DNA of 64,000 nt from Streptomyces tauricus (GCF_014650955.1 NZ_BMVY01000013.1:1-64000), one strand, 5' to 3'; shown: positions 37,918-46,850, counted from the first letter of the stretch. The notes: generated by a model not told the origin, from the sequence alone. Program-made: numbers and translations.

Positions 37918-37950
37918 GGTGGGGGCCCCTTACGTGCAGGGGCCCCCACC
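37918..37950. terminator. bidirectional terminator, permease versus rhodanese
   Basis: GGTGGGGGCCCC (37918-37929) pairs perfectly with 37939-37950 across the 9-base loop TTACGTGCA. It lies between two convergent genes. Just before it, a 16-bp unit (AAGGAAGCAGAAGAGT) is tandemly duplicated at about 37852-37883. Confidence 0.8.
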
Positions 37951-37969
37951 GTCGGCTACGACCAAGTGG

Positions 37970-38410
37970 TCATGGCCCAGCCGTATCCACCGGCAGCCCG
38001 GCCGTTCGCCACGCCTGGAAGCCTCCCACCAGGTCCGTCGCCCGGTGAAGGCCCAGCTGCCGCAGGGAGACGGCCGCGAGGCTCGACGCGTAGCCCTCGT
38101 TGCAGACGACCACGACTCGCAGGTCGTGGCTCGTGGCCTCGGGGGCGCGATGGCTGCCCTGCGGGTCGAGCCGCCACTCCAGTTCGTTGCGCTCGACGAC
38201 GAGCGCCCCCGGGATCAGGCCGTCGCGCTCGCGCAGCGCCGCGTACCGGATGTCGACGAGCAGGGCGTCGCCCGCCCGAGCGGCGTCGTGGGCGGCCCGG
38301 GCCTCCACCCGGTCCAGGTCCGCACGGACCCGCTCCAGCAACTCGTCGATCCCCACGGGGCGTTCGGCCGTCACGGAGTGCGCGTCCGCCACAGGGCGTT
38401 CGGTCGTCAC
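37970..38410 (-). CDS. rhodanese-like sulfurtransferase
   Basis: This 146-aa single-domain rhodanese has the active-site loop VVVVCNEGYASSLAAVSL with catalytic Cys at about 102, and the flanking motifs VDIRYAALRERDGLIPGALV (CH2A-like) and DLVGGFQAWRTAGLPV. It would move sulfane sulfur to a thiol acceptor. GTG 38410 overlaps the cysteine dioxygenase stop (TGA at 38409-38407), so the two genes are coupled and likely act together in sulfur catabolism. Confidence 0.88.
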   Translation of the reverse strand: MTTERPVADAHSVTAERPVGIDELLERVRADLDRVEARAAHDAARAGDALLVDIRYAALRERDGLIPGALVVERNELEWRLDPQGSHRAPEATSHDLRVVVVCNEGYASSLAAVSLRQLGLHRATDLVGGFQAWRTAGLPVDTAGP

Positions 38411-38958
38411 TGCCAGTCCTCGGGGCGCTCGACCTGCTCCAGGCGCAGTACCTGGCCCGTGCGGCTGTAGCGGCTGATCCGGGGGAGCGGCGGGTAGTAC
38501 GCGTGCACGGAGACGGCGTGCTCCTCGGTGGATTCGTTGAGCACCTCGTGCACATGGTGCTGGCCGAAGGAGCGGCCCTTGCCGGCCGACAGCCGCCGCT
38601 CGCGGTCGATGCCCTCGGTGAGTTCGAGGGTCTTCCAGCCGTCGGTGGGCAGCCGTGCGACGAGCGAGTTCTCCTTCAGTTCGCCGGACGCGGTGAGGAA
38701 GGCGCCCACCGACTCGGCGTGGTCGTGCCAGCCGGTGCCCGTACCGGGCGGCCAGCCGATGAGCCAGGCCTCGCTTCCGCCGGGACCTTCGAGGCGTACC
38801 CATGTACGGCCCTCGGGGTCGAGCGGCAGGGAGGCGATCAGTTCGGCGTCGGCGGCCGTGCGCCGCACGAAGTCCAGCAGCTCGGCCTGGGTGGGTGTGC
38901 GGGCCTCGGTGGAGGCGGCGGAACCGGCGGAAGCGGGAGCAGAGGATGACACAGACAC
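38407..38958 (-). CDS. cysteine dioxygenase (type I)
   Basis: This 183-aa cupin enzyme oxidises cysteine to cysteine sulfinate. The iron ligands are in GWHDHAESVGAF (two His) and GQHHVHEVLN (third His), within the CDO beta-barrel (about 45-170), after a Ser/Ala-rich N-tail. Bacterial CDOs lack the eukaryotic Cys-Tyr cofactor pair, and none is apparent here. GTG 38958 is the likely start, with a second GTG two codons on. It is followed by an overlapping rhodanese gene and preceded by a Cys-rich leader peptide, suggesting expression keyed to cysteine supply. Confidence 0.9.
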   Translation of the reverse strand: MSVSSSAPASAGSAASTEARTPTQAELLDFVRRTAADAELIASLPLDPEGRTWVRLEGPGGSEAWLIGWPPGTGTGWHDHAESVGAFLTASGELKENSLVARLPTDGWKTLELTEGIDRERRLSAGKGRSFGQHHVHEVLNESTEEHAVSVHAYYPPLPRISRYSRTGQVLRLEQVERPEDWQ

Positions 38959-39039
38959 GGGTACCGTCCTGACAAGCGTTCGCGTGGGTGCGCGCGGCAG
39001 CCGAAGGGCCTCACGCGCGAGATTTCAGAGGATGCGAAT

Positions 39040-39087
39040 TCAGCAGGACGGGCGACACACGCAGCCCGCATAGCGGACGAGGTCCAT
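39040..39087 (-). CDS. Cys-rich leader peptide of the cysteine dioxygenase operon
   Basis: This 15-codon frame reads MDLVRYAGCVCRPSC and stops. The minus-strand ribosome site GGAGGG lies five bases before the ATG, stronger than that of most genes here. Three of its last seven codons are Cys. It ends 81 bases before the cysteine dioxygenase start, and the gap holds GC-rich complementary stretches (CGCGCG at 38991-38996 and 39014-39019) that could fold alternatively. It resembles the HxDL-type cysteine leader peptides of actinobacteria. An extended frame from GTG 39126 (28 aa) is possible. Confidence 0.78.
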   Translation of the reverse strand: MDLVRYAGCVCRPSC

Positions 39088-39215
39088 ATGGACCCTCCGC
39101 CACAGGCGCACACAGGTGTCGGTCACGATCCGGAGTACACCATGGTGGTGCGGGCCGGTCAACTCAGTGTCATTGGCTGGACAGCAGCCCTCTTCACAGG
39201 GCGAACAAGCCTCTC

Positions 39216-40811
39216 TCAGGACTTGCCCGCGGGCGCCTCCGCCGTGGTCCGGGGGCCGCCCAGTGCCGCCTCCGCGGCTTCGTAGAGGTCGGCGGGGCGC
39301 ACCCCTCCGAACGCCGTGACCAGGTGTCCGTCCGGGCGGATCAGCAGCACGGTGTGCGCGGCCGCGCCCGGGTAGCTCTCGGCGACCAGCAGCTCGGCCC
39401 GGTGCGGCAGCGCGGTCACGGCGGCGGCGAGCCGCGGCATGATCCCGGCCGTCACCCAGTGCTTGCGGTCCCACACCACGGTCCCCGGCGCGATCAGCAG
39501 CACGAGCAGCGCGCCCCGGCCCAGCCGGTCGCGCAGGGCCACGGACGAGCCGTCCTCGGCCGTCACCCGTACATCGGCGACCGCGGCGCCCGCCGCCGTG
39601 TCGACCTCGACCGCGGACTCGGCGTACGGAGGTGCGAGCGGTGAATCGGCGTACGCCCCCGGCGTGCCCAGTGGGCCGCGCCCCAGGTGTCCGTCCGTGA
39701 GGAGGGCGTCATGGCCGCGAGCCGCCCCGGGCACCGCGGAGCGCAGTCCTCCGCCGCGCAGCAGCGGCAGTGCCTGGTCGGCGGCGCGCAGGCGGGCGGC
39801 GACGATCGCGCGCCGCTCCACCTGGTAGCTGTCGAGCAGTGCCTCGTGCGGACCGTGGTGCCAGGCCAGGGCCAGCTTCCAGGCGAGGTTGTCGGCGTCC
39901 CGCAGGCCCTCGTCGAGGCCCTGGGTGCCGAGTGCGCCGAGCAGATGTGCCGAGTCCCCGGCGAGGAAGACCCGGCCGGCCCGCCAGCGCCGCGCCAGCC
40001 GGTGGTGGACCGTGTGGACCCCGGTGTCGAGCAGCTCGTACGGCGGGGTCGTGCCCCCGCTCCAGCCCGCGAGGGTCTCCCGGACGCGTGCCACCAGGAG
40101 GTCCGGTGTGACCAGGTCCTTGCCGGGCGGCAGCAGCCAGTCCATGCGCCACACGTCGTCCGCGAGGGGACGCGCGATGACCTCGGAGACCGGCGGGCCC
40201 GAGGTCCGCCACGGCGGCGTGCGGTGCAGCAACGCCTCGCCGGGCCACGGGAGTTCCGTGCGCAGTGCGGCGACGGCGTGGCGTTCCACGGCCGTACGTC
40301 CCGGGAAACGGATGTCCTGGAGCTTGCGTACCGTCGAGCGGGGGCCGTCGCAGCCGACCAGGTAGCTGCCGCGCCACCAGGTGCCCTTGGGGCCGCGGGT
40401 GTGCGCGGTGACGCCGGCGGGCTCCTGCTCAAGGGAGTCGAGACGGCTGTCCACGGCGATCCTGACCAGGCGTTCGGCGCCGATCGCCTCGCGCAGGGCG
40501 GCGGTCAGCACATGCTGGGGGAGGTGCAGGAGCGCGGGGTCGTCCGGGCCGAACGTGATCTGCCGCATCACCTGCTTGCGCCGCATCGACCGCCATCCGG
40601 CCCAACGGAAGCCCGTCTCGGCGACGGGGAAGCCCGTCAGCCGGCCGATCAGCGCGGCCGTGTCCTCGCGCAGGACGGCCGTACGCGCGAGCCGCTGTTC
40701 GTCCTTGCCGGGGCCCTCGTCCAGGACGACCGACGGGACCTCCTGGCGCGCCAGCGCCAGGGCGAGCGTGAGTCCTACGGGCCCCGCTCCGACGATGATC
40801 ACCGGGTCCAC
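39216..40811 (-). CDS. FAD-dependent aromatic-type monooxygenase (PheA/TfdB family)
   Basis: This 531-aa flavoprotein has an N-terminal dinucleotide-binding GxGxxG (VGAGPVGL), the central DG-like motif (YLVGCDGPRSTVRK), and the second FAD motif GDSAHLLGALGTQGLDEGLRDADNLAWKLA (only parts quoted as motif text). A thioredoxin-like C-terminal domain (about 385-520) follows, as in phenol or polyketide hydroxylases. The central motif normally ends GDAAH; here it is GDSAH. The substrate is unknown. It stands alone between the cysteine operon and glu operon, transcribed leftward from GTG 40811. Confidence 0.87.
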   Translation of the reverse strand: MDPVIIVGAGPVGLTLALALARQEVPSVVLDEGPGKDEQRLARTAVLREDTAALIGRLTGFPVAETGFRWAGWRSMRRKQVMRQITFGPDDPALLHLPQHVLTAALREAIGAERLVRIAVDSRLDSLEQEPAGVTAHTRGPKGTWWRGSYLVGCDGPRSTVRKLQDIRFPGRTAVERHAVAALRTELPWPGEALLHRTPPWRTSGPPVSEVIARPLADDVWRMDWLLPPGKDLVTPDLLVARVRETLAGWSGGTTPPYELLDTGVHTVHHRLARRWRAGRVFLAGDSAHLLGALGTQGLDEGLRDADNLAWKLALAWHHGPHEALLDSYQVERRAIVAARLRAADQALPLLRGGGLRSAVPGAARGHDALLTDGHLGRGPLGTPGAYADSPLAPPYAESAVEVDTAAGAAVADVRVTAEDGSSVALRDRLGRGALLVLLIAPGTVVWDRKHWVTAGIMPRLAAAVTALPHRAELLVAESYPGAAAHTVLLIRPDGHLVTAFGGVRPADLYEAAEAALGGPRTTAEAPAGKS

Positions 40812-40928
40812 GGCGCGGTGCCCCCTGCCCGGAGCGGCATCCAGAGTGTCCTACCGGGACTTGCAGGTGGAGCGGGGTACACGATCACAGAACGTATGCA
40901 ACCTATTGCCGGTGCTTGCGTCAAGTGA

Positions 40929-40960
40929 CGGAGGCAGTGGCGACCACGCCACTGCCTCCG
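40929..40960. terminator. terminator of the glu operon
   Basis: The arms at 40929-40942 and 40947-40960 are perfect 14-base complements around ACCA. It lies 54 bases past the gluD stop on the minus strand and has no U tract, the common I-shaped terminator form in Streptomyces. No other gene is visible in the 203-base gap. Confidence 0.8.
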
Positions 40961-41014
40961 GTTGCTCACATCTCGTCAGTTCTGCGCTGGACGTGCCCTG
41001 TTCGCGGGGCTTGC

Positions 41015-41908
41015 CTACTTGCGGGCGTCCACGTGTTCACCCGGCGTGCTGAGCTCCTCCACCGCGTCCGCGGTGACGACCGCGCCGGTGGACTTCTTGC
41101 CCTGGCGCAGCCGGCGTTCCAGCCAGCTGGCGAAGGTCGTGAGCGAGAAGTTGATAGCGATGAAGATCAACGCCACGACCGTGAAGCTGGCGAGGGTGTT
41201 GGCGCCGTAGTACGCGCTCATCGGGCCGACGGCGGCCATCAGGTCGGGGAAGGTGAGGACCGCGCCGCCGAGCGCCGTGTCCTTCACGATCACCACGAGC
41301 TGGCTGACGATCGCCGGCAGCATCGCCGTGACCGCCTGCGGCAGCAGGATGAACCGCATGGTCTGGTTCTTGCGCAGACCGATGGCCGACGCGGCCTCGG
41401 CCTGTCCCCTGGGCAGCGACAGGATGCCGGCCCGGACGATCTCGGCAAGGACCGAGGCGTTGTAGAGCACCAGGCCGGTCACGACCGCGTACAGCGGACG
41501 GTCGTCCGTGCTGACGTTCGTGTACTCGGAGAACAGCGCCAGGCCGAAGATCATCAGGACCAGCACCGGGATGGAGCGGAAGAACTCGACCACCACACCG
41601 GCCACACCACGCACCCACACGTGGTCGGACAGCCGGGCGATACCGAGGACCGCTCCGAGCGGCAGCGCGATGATCATGGCGAGCACCGCGGCCTTCAGGG
41701 TGTTCTGCAGCCCCGGCCAGAGGTAGGTGCTCCAGGCCTCCCCGTGGAAGAAGGGCTTCCACAGCGCCCACGCGAGCTGGCCCTTCTCGTCCAGCACGCC
41801 GTACATCCACCACAGCAGCGCGGCGAGGACGGCGACGAACACCACCGAGATGACGAGGTTCCGCCGCTTGGCTTTGGGGCCCTGCGCGTCGTAGAGGACC
41901 GAGCTCAT
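41015..41908 (-). CDS. gluD: glutamate ABC transporter permease GluD
   Basis: This 297-aa permease has five to six transmembrane helices (first at about 17-38; LVISVVFVAVLAALLWWMYG) and the EAA-type loop EAASAIGLRKNQTMRFILLPQ that docks the ATPase. It is the second permease of a polar-amino-acid importer. The ATG overlaps the gluC stop (ATGA). The order gluA-gluB-gluC-gluD matches Corynebacterium glutamicum and S. coelicolor. Confidence 0.9.
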   Translation of the reverse strand: MSSVLYDAQGPKAKRRNLVISVVFVAVLAALLWWMYGVLDEKGQLAWALWKPFFHGEAWSTYLWPGLQNTLKAAVLAMIIALPLGAVLGIARLSDHVWVRGVAGVVVEFFRSIPVLVLMIFGLALFSEYTNVSTDDRPLYAVVTGLVLYNASVLAEIVRAGILSLPRGQAEAASAIGLRKNQTMRFILLPQAVTAMLPAIVSQLVVIVKDTALGGAVLTFPDLMAAVGPMSAYYGANTLASFTVVALIFIAINFSLTTFASWLERRLRQGKKSTGAVVTADAVEELSTPGEHVDARK

Positions 41909-42570
41909 CGTTTCACCGCCACCTTCTTGCTCACCCAGCCGAGGATCAGACCGGTCGGCAGTGTCAGACACACGAATCCGAACGCGAAGACCGCGGAGAT
42001 CAGGACGAGTTGCGCCTCGTTCTCGATCATCTCCTTCATCAGCAGCGCCGCCTCGGCGACGCCGATCGCGGCGGCCACCGTGGTGTTCTTCGTCAACGCG
42101 ATCAGGACGTTCGCCAGCGGACCGACGACCGAACGGAACGCCTGCGGCAGCACGACCAGAGTGAGCACCTGCGTGAAGTTCAGACCGAGGGCGCGTGCGG
42201 CCTCGGCCTGGCCGACGGGCACCGTGTTGATGCCTGACCGCAGCGCCTCACACACGAATGCCGAGGTGTATGCGATCAGACCGAGCACCGCGAGCCGGAA
42301 GTTGGTGGTGTCGGTCACGTCCGAGCCGAGTTCGACCCCGAACGTCTGGTTAAGACCCAAAGAGGTGAACAGGATGATGACCGTCAGCGGAATGTTCCGG
42401 ACGATATTGACATAGGCGGTACCGAAACCGCGCATCAGAGGCACCGGGCCGACCCGCATCGCGGCCAGCAGAGTTCCCCAGATCAGGGAGCCGACGGCGG
42501 ACAGGACGGTCAGTTGCACCGTCGTCCAGAAGGCTTCCCACAGGTTGTAACCTTCAAGAAAATCGAACAC
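41905..42570 (-). CDS. gluC: glutamate ABC transporter permease GluC
   Basis: This 221-aa permease of the HisM/GlnP type has the EAA loop EAARALGLNFTQVLTLVVLPQ (about 140-160) and five hydrophobic helices. I place the start at GTG 42570 (VFDFLEGYNLWEAF) with GGGAG just upstream. The longer frame from 42639 would run through the gluB-gluC hairpin. It pairs with GluD to form the channel. Confidence 0.9.
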   Translation of the reverse strand: MFDFLEGYNLWEAFWTTVQLTVLSAVGSLIWGTLLAAMRVGPVPLMRGFGTAYVNIVRNIPLTVIILFTSLGLNQTFGVELGSDVTDTTNFRLAVLGLIAYTSAFVCEALRSGINTVPVGQAEAARALGLNFTQVLTLVVLPQAFRSVVGPLANVLIALTKNTTVAAAIGVAEAALLMKEMIENEAQLVLISAVFAFGFVCLTLPTGLILGWVSKKVAVKR

Positions 42571-42604
42571 GATCTCCCGTGCTTCCGCGTGTGGGGAGGG
42601 CCCT

Positions 42605-42647
42605 CCTGACCGGTGCGCCGCCCCAGGAGGACGGCGCACCGGTCAGG
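42605..42647 (-). terminator. gluB-gluC intercistronic hairpin (attenuator/mRNA stabiliser)
   Basis: The arms at 42605-42620 and 42632-42647 (16 bp, perfect) enclose an 11-base loop (CCCCAGGAGGA on the plus strand). It sits 12 bases after the gluB stop and before gluC. Such hairpins after binding-protein genes typically protect or partly terminate the message, giving more binding protein than permease. Confidence 0.85.
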
Positions 42648-42659
42648 TCGGATCCCGCT

Positions 42660-43505
42660 TTACTTGACGACGTTGCCGATCTTCGGGGCGGGCTCGTTCT
42701 CGTAGCCGGCCGGACCGAAGTTGGCCTCGACAGCCTTGTCCCACGACTTGTCGGAGACCATCTTCTCCAGGGCGGTGTCGATCTTCGCCTTGAGGTCGCT
42801 GCCCTTCTTGACGCCGATGCCGTAGTTCTCGTTGGTCATCTTGAAGCCGCCGAGCTTGAACTTGCCCTTGAAGCTCGCCTGCGAGGCGTAACCGGCGAGG
42901 ATCGAGTCGTCCGTGGTCAGCGCGTCGATCGCGCCGCTCTGCAGACCGGTCAGACACTGGGAGTACGTCTGGTACTGCTGGAGCTGGGCCTTCGGAGCGA
43001 GCTTGTCCTTGACGTTCTGCGCGGAGGTCGAGCCCGCCACGGAACACAGCTTCTTGCTGTTGAGGTCCTCCGGCGACTTGATGTCCTTGTCGTCGGCGCG
43101 GACCAGGACGTCCTGGTGGGCCAGGAGGTACGGGCCGGCGAAGTCGACCTTCGCGGCGCGCTCGTCGTTGATCGAGTAGGAGGCGGCGATGAAGTCGACG
43201 TCACCACGCTGGAGCATGGTCTCGCGGTCGGCGCTCTTCGCTTCCTTCCACTGGATCTGGTCCTCGTCGTAGCCGAGCTGCTTGGCGACGTAGGTCGCGA
43301 CATCCACGTCGAAGCCCGTGTAGCCGTCCGGCGTCTTCTGGCCGATGCCCGGCTGGTCGAACTTGATACCGATGGTGATCTTCTTGTCGCCACCCCCGGA
43401 GGAGGAGCTGCTGCTGTCGTCCTTGTCGTCCGAACCGCACGCGGTGGCGGCGACGGCGAGTGCGAGGACGGCGGCCGAGGCGGCGGTGACCCTGCGGAGC
43501 TTCAT
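42660..43505 (-). CDS. gluB: glutamate-binding lipoprotein GluB
   Basis: This 281-aa substrate-binding lipoprotein has a signal peptide ending in the lipobox ATAC-G (Cys about 23) and a Ser/Gly/Asp linker. An SBP_bac_3 fold (about 42-275) follows, with the family signatures GYTGFDVDVATYVAKQLGY and GDVDFIAASYSINDERAAKVDFAGPY (partial). It delivers glutamate to GluCD. ATG 43505 is chosen because AAAGGA is eight bases upstream. An ATG three codons earlier abuts that site. A 16-bp hairpin follows the gene. Confidence 0.92.
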   Translation of the reverse strand: MKLRRVTAASAAVLALAVAATACGSDDKDDSSSSSSGGGDKKITIGIKFDQPGIGQKTPDGYTGFDVDVATYVAKQLGYDEDQIQWKEAKSADRETMLQRGDVDFIAASYSINDERAAKVDFAGPYLLAHQDVLVRADDKDIKSPEDLNSKKLCSVAGSTSAQNVKDKLAPKAQLQQYQTYSQCLTGLQSGAIDALTTDDSILAGYASQASFKGKFKLGGFKMTNENYGIGVKKGSDLKAKIDTALEKMVSDKSWDKAVEANFGPAGYENEPAPKIGNVVK

Positions 43506-43563
43506 GGTGAACATCCTTTGAGTGGTGAAGAAGTGCGATCCGGCGTGCGGGTGACGTAGGTCG

Positions 43564-44340
43564 TCAGTGGTGCAGGATCTTCGACAGGAAGTCCTTCGCC
43601 CGGTCGCTGCGCGGGTTGCTGAAGAACTGGTCCGGCACAGCCTCTTCGACGATGCGTCCGTCCGCCATGAAGACGACGCGGTTGGCCGCCGAACGGGCGA
43701 ATCCCATCTCGTGGGTGACTACGACCATCGTCATTCCGTCACGCGCGAGCTGCTGCATGACTTCCAGGACCTCGTTGATCATCTCCGGGTCGAGAGCCGA
43801 CGTCGGCTCGTCGAAGAGCATGACCTTGGGGCCCATCGCCAGCGCCCGGGCGATCGCGACACGCTGCTGCTGTCCGCCGGAGAGCTGCGCCGGGTACTTG
43901 TCGGCCTGAGCGGAGACACCCACCCGGTCGAGCAGACCGCGGGCCTTCTCCTCGGCGTCCTTCTTGTCGGCCTTACGTACCTTGAGCTGGCCCAGCATCA
44001 CGTTTTCGAGCACTGTCTTGTGCGCGAACAGATTGAACGACTGGAAGACCATGCCGACGTCGGCCCGCAGGCGGGCGAGTGCCTTGCCCTCCTCGGGCAG
44101 CGGCTTTCCGTCGATCGTGATGAATCCCGACTCGATCGACTCCAGGCGGTTGATCGCGCGACACAGGGTGGACTTTCCGGACCCGGAGGGTCCGATGACC
44201 ACGACAACCTCACCACGGGCGATGGTCAGATCGATGTCCTGAAGTACATGCAACGCACCGAAGTGCTTGTTCACGTTCTTCAGCACGACCAGATCGTCGG
44301 CCGCGGGCAGGGCGTCCTTGGTCACCGATACTTCGGTCAT
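43564..44340 (-). CDS. gluA: glutamate ABC transporter ATPase GluA
   Basis: This 258-aa ATPase has Walker A GPSGSGKST, Q-loop VFQSFNLF, signature LSGGQQQRVAIARAL, Walker B VMLFDEPTSALDPE and the H-loop VVVTHEMGFA. It belongs to the polar-amino-acid PAAT family and powers GluBCD. It is first in the operon, 58 bases before gluB, and divergent from the two-component system. Confidence 0.94.
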   Translation of the reverse strand: MTEVSVTKDALPAADDLVVLKNVNKHFGALHVLQDIDLTIARGEVVVVIGPSGSGKSTLCRAINRLESIESGFITIDGKPLPEEGKALARLRADVGMVFQSFNLFAHKTVLENVMLGQLKVRKADKKDAEEKARGLLDRVGVSAQADKYPAQLSGGQQQRVAIARALAMGPKVMLFDEPTSALDPEMINEVLEVMQQLARDGMTMVVVTHEMGFARSAANRVVFMADGRIVEEAVPDQFFSNPRSDRAKDFLSKILHH

Positions 44341-44641
44341 CGGCCTCTAGCTCCGTCCTCCTCGGTTGCGGAGGACAGTAGTAACGCCGCACGATCAGCG
44401 TCATTACATCTGAGGGGAAATTGAGCATAACGATCCGGCGGCAAACAGACACTCTTCGTGAAGGCCGCCTCGGGCGCGTACCGGCTGCGTAACGGATGGG
44501 GGCCGCGCCCCGAACACGCTTGACGCCGTCCGCGTCCATCGGCCTGACTGCCAGGGGACACGCGCGCGTGGCCGACTCCGACCACCAGAACGCATGTCTA
44601 TCCACCGAGAACGTACGAACGATGAACTGAAGGGGGCCGTA
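44341..44641. promoter_or_regulatory. divergent control region gluA / response regulator
   Basis: This 301-base gap must hold both promoters. I see the GAAGGGGG ribosome site of the response regulator at about 44628-44636 and no convincing inverted repeat, hairpin or gene. Promoter hexamers are not assignable by eye. Confidence 0.5.
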
Positions 44642-45328
44642 ATGAGACTGCTCCTCGTCGAGGACGACAACCACGTAGCAGCCGCTCTGTCCGCGGTCCT
44701 CGCACGCCACGGCTTCGCCGTCACACACGCCCGCAGCGGCGAGGAGGCCCTCCAGGCACTCGTCCCCGAAGGCGCCGGCTTCGGAGTGGTGCTCCTCGAC
44801 CTCGGCCTGCCCGACCAGGACGGCTACGAGGTCTGCGGCAAGATCCGCAAGCGGACCAGCACGCCCGTGATCATGGTCACCGCGCGCGCGGACGTACGCT
44901 CCCGGATCCACGGGCTCAACCTCGGCGCCGACGACTACGTGGTGAAGCCCTACGACACCGGGGAACTCCTCGCCCGTATCCACGCCGTCGCCCGGCGCAC
45001 CGTCCCCGACGACGCGGCGACCCCCGGCGACGACGCGCTGCACCTCGGGTCCGTACGCATCGAACTGCCCACCCGGCAGGTCAGCGTCGACGGTTCGGTC
45101 GTCCAACTGACCCGCAAGGAGTTCGACCTGCTGGCGCTCCTCGCCCAGCGGCCCGGAGTGGTCTTCCGGCGGGAGCAGATCATCAGCGAGGTCTGGCGCA
45201 CCAGCTGGGAGGGGACCGGCCGCACCCTGGAGGTGCATGTCGCGTCGCTGCGCTCCAAGCTGCGCATGCCGGCCCTGATCGAGACCGTGCGCGGCGTCGG
45301 CTACCGGCTCGTCGCGCCTGCCGCCTAG
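44642..45328 (+). CDS. OmpR/PhoB-family response regulator
   Basis: This 228-aa protein has a receiver domain (LLVEDDNHVAAAL, phospho-acceptor Asp in VVLLDLGLPDQDG, Lys in YVVKPYDTGEL) and a C-terminal winged helix (about 130-225; LTRKEFDLLALLAQRPGVV, LEVHVASLRSKL). It is followed after nine bases by its kinase. The pair is convergent with a TAXI solute-binding protein and divergent from gluA, so its regulon may include either. The true stimulus is unknown. Confidence 0.93.
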   Translation: MRLLLVEDDNHVAAALSAVLARHGFAVTHARSGEEALQALVPEGAGFGVVLLDLGLPDQDGYEVCGKIRKRTSTPVIMVTARADVRSRIHGLNLGADDYVVKPYDTGELLARIHAVARRTVPDDAATPGDDALHLGSVRIELPTRQVSVDGSVVQLTRKEFDLLALLAQRPGVVFRREQIISEVWRTSWEGTGRTLEVHVASLRSKLRMPALIETVRGVGYRLVAPAA

Positions 45329-45337
45329 CGGGTCCTG

Positions 45338-46744
45338 GTGCGCACACGCCTTCTTCCGCTGCTCATCGTCCTGATGGCGGCCATCCTGCTCGCCCTGGGC
45401 ATCCCCCTCGCCGCGAGCCTGGCGGCCGCCCAGCAGCAGAAGGTGGTCGTCGACCGCATCGACGACACGGCGCGCTTCGCGTCCCTCGCCCAGTTCGTGG
45501 CCGACCGCCCGGAGGGCTCACGGGTCAGCACCACGGAGCAGCGCCGGGAGACGCTCCAGCAGGAGGTCGGCACCTACGAGAAGCTGTACGGCATCAAGGC
45601 GGGCGTCTTCTACCGCGACGACGACATCATGGCCAACGCGCCCGAGGACTGGACCATCCCCAGGAAGGGCGAGGTGCGCGCCGCCTTCGACGAAGCGCTC
45701 CAGAGCCGCCGCAGCCATGATCCGGAGCAGGTCTGGCCGTGGCAGCGGGACCGTCTCGTCGTCGCGTCCCCCGTCATCCGGGACGGTGACGTCGTCGCGG
45801 TCGTGGTCACCGACTCGCCGACCGGACAGATGCGGTCCAGGATCCTGCACGGCTGGCTCGTCATCGGCGCCGGCGAGATCGGCGCGATGCTCCTCGCGCT
45901 CGGCGCCGCGCTGCGGCTGACCGGCTGGGTGCTGCGGCCCGTGCGCGTCCTCGACGCCACCACCCACGACATCGCGACCGGCCGCCTGAAGTCCCGGGTC
46001 GCCGCCGCCGGCGGACCGCCGGAACTCAGACGCCTGGCCCGGTCCTTCAACGAGATGGCCGACAACGTCCAGGAGGTGCTGGAGCAGCAGCGCGCCTTCG
46101 TCGCCGACGCCTCCCACCAGCTGCGCAACCCCCTGTCCGCCCTGCTGCTGCGCATCGAACTGCTGGCCCTCGAACTGCCCGAGGGCAACGAGGAGATCGC
46201 CGCCGTCCGTACGGAGGGCAAGCGCCTCGCCCACGTCCTGGACGACCTCCTGGACCTCGCCCTCGCCGAGCACGCCGACGCGGACCTGCGGCTCACCGAC
46301 ATCGGAGAGCTCACCGCGGAACGCGTGGCGTCCTGGTCGCCGGTCGCCGACGACAAGGGCGTACGGCTCATCGGGACGTGCCCCGCGACGACCGCCTGGG
46401 TCGATCCAGTCGCCCTGTCCAGCGCCCTGGACGCGGTCATCGACAACGCGCTGAAGTTCACGCCGGAGGGAGAGACCGTCGAGGTCGGGGTGGCCTCGAA
46501 CGGGGAGGCCTCGACGATCGTCGTCGCCGACCGCGGACCCGGCCTGAGCGACGAGGAACTGACCCGTGTCGGCGACCGCTTCTGGCGCAGCGCGGGCCAT
46601 CAGAACATCAAGGGCTCGGGCCTGGGCCTGTCGATCTCCCGGGCGCTGCTCTCCGCGGGCGGCGGCTCCATCGCGTACGCCCACCACGAGCCGCACGGGC
46701 TGAAGGTGACCGTGACGGTGCCTCGGACGATGCCAGGGGCCTGA
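45338..46744 (+). CDS. membrane sensor histidine kinase
   Basis: This 468-aa kinase has TM1 (about 5-27), an extracytoplasmic sensor of about 145 residues, TM2 (about 173-195), and HAMP (about 197-250). The HisKA domain carries the phospho-His in ADASHQLRNPLSAL (about 265), and the HATPase has the motifs DNALKFTPEG, DRGPGLS and GSGLGLSI. It should phosphorylate the preceding regulator. The HQLRNP H-box is typical of actinobacterial HPK1-type kinases. GTG 45338 has a poor ribosome site and probably relies on coupling. Confidence 0.92.
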   Translation: MRTRLLPLLIVLMAAILLALGIPLAASLAAAQQQKVVVDRIDDTARFASLAQFVADRPEGSRVSTTEQRRETLQQEVGTYEKLYGIKAGVFYRDDDIMANAPEDWTIPRKGEVRAAFDEALQSRRSHDPEQVWPWQRDRLVVASPVIRDGDVVAVVVTDSPTGQMRSRILHGWLVIGAGEIGAMLLALGAALRLTGWVLRPVRVLDATTHDIATGRLKSRVAAAGGPPELRRLARSFNEMADNVQEVLEQQRAFVADASHQLRNPLSALLLRIELLALELPEGNEEIAAVRTEGKRLAHVLDDLLDLALAEHADADLRLTDIGELTAERVASWSPVADDKGVRLIGTCPATTAWVDPVALSSALDAVIDNALKFTPEGETVEVGVASNGEASTIVVADRGPGLSDEELTRVGDRFWRSAGHQNIKGSGLGLSISRALLSAGGGSIAYAHHEPHGLKVTVTVPRTMPGA

Positions 46745-46850
46745 GCGGGCGTACAGGGGCCTCAGGGGGCCTTCAGGGGCTTCCAGGGCCCACGGAAGGG
46801 CATGCCTGGGCTACCCGCACCCGCACGTGCGTCCGTATCCGGCCCGGCGG

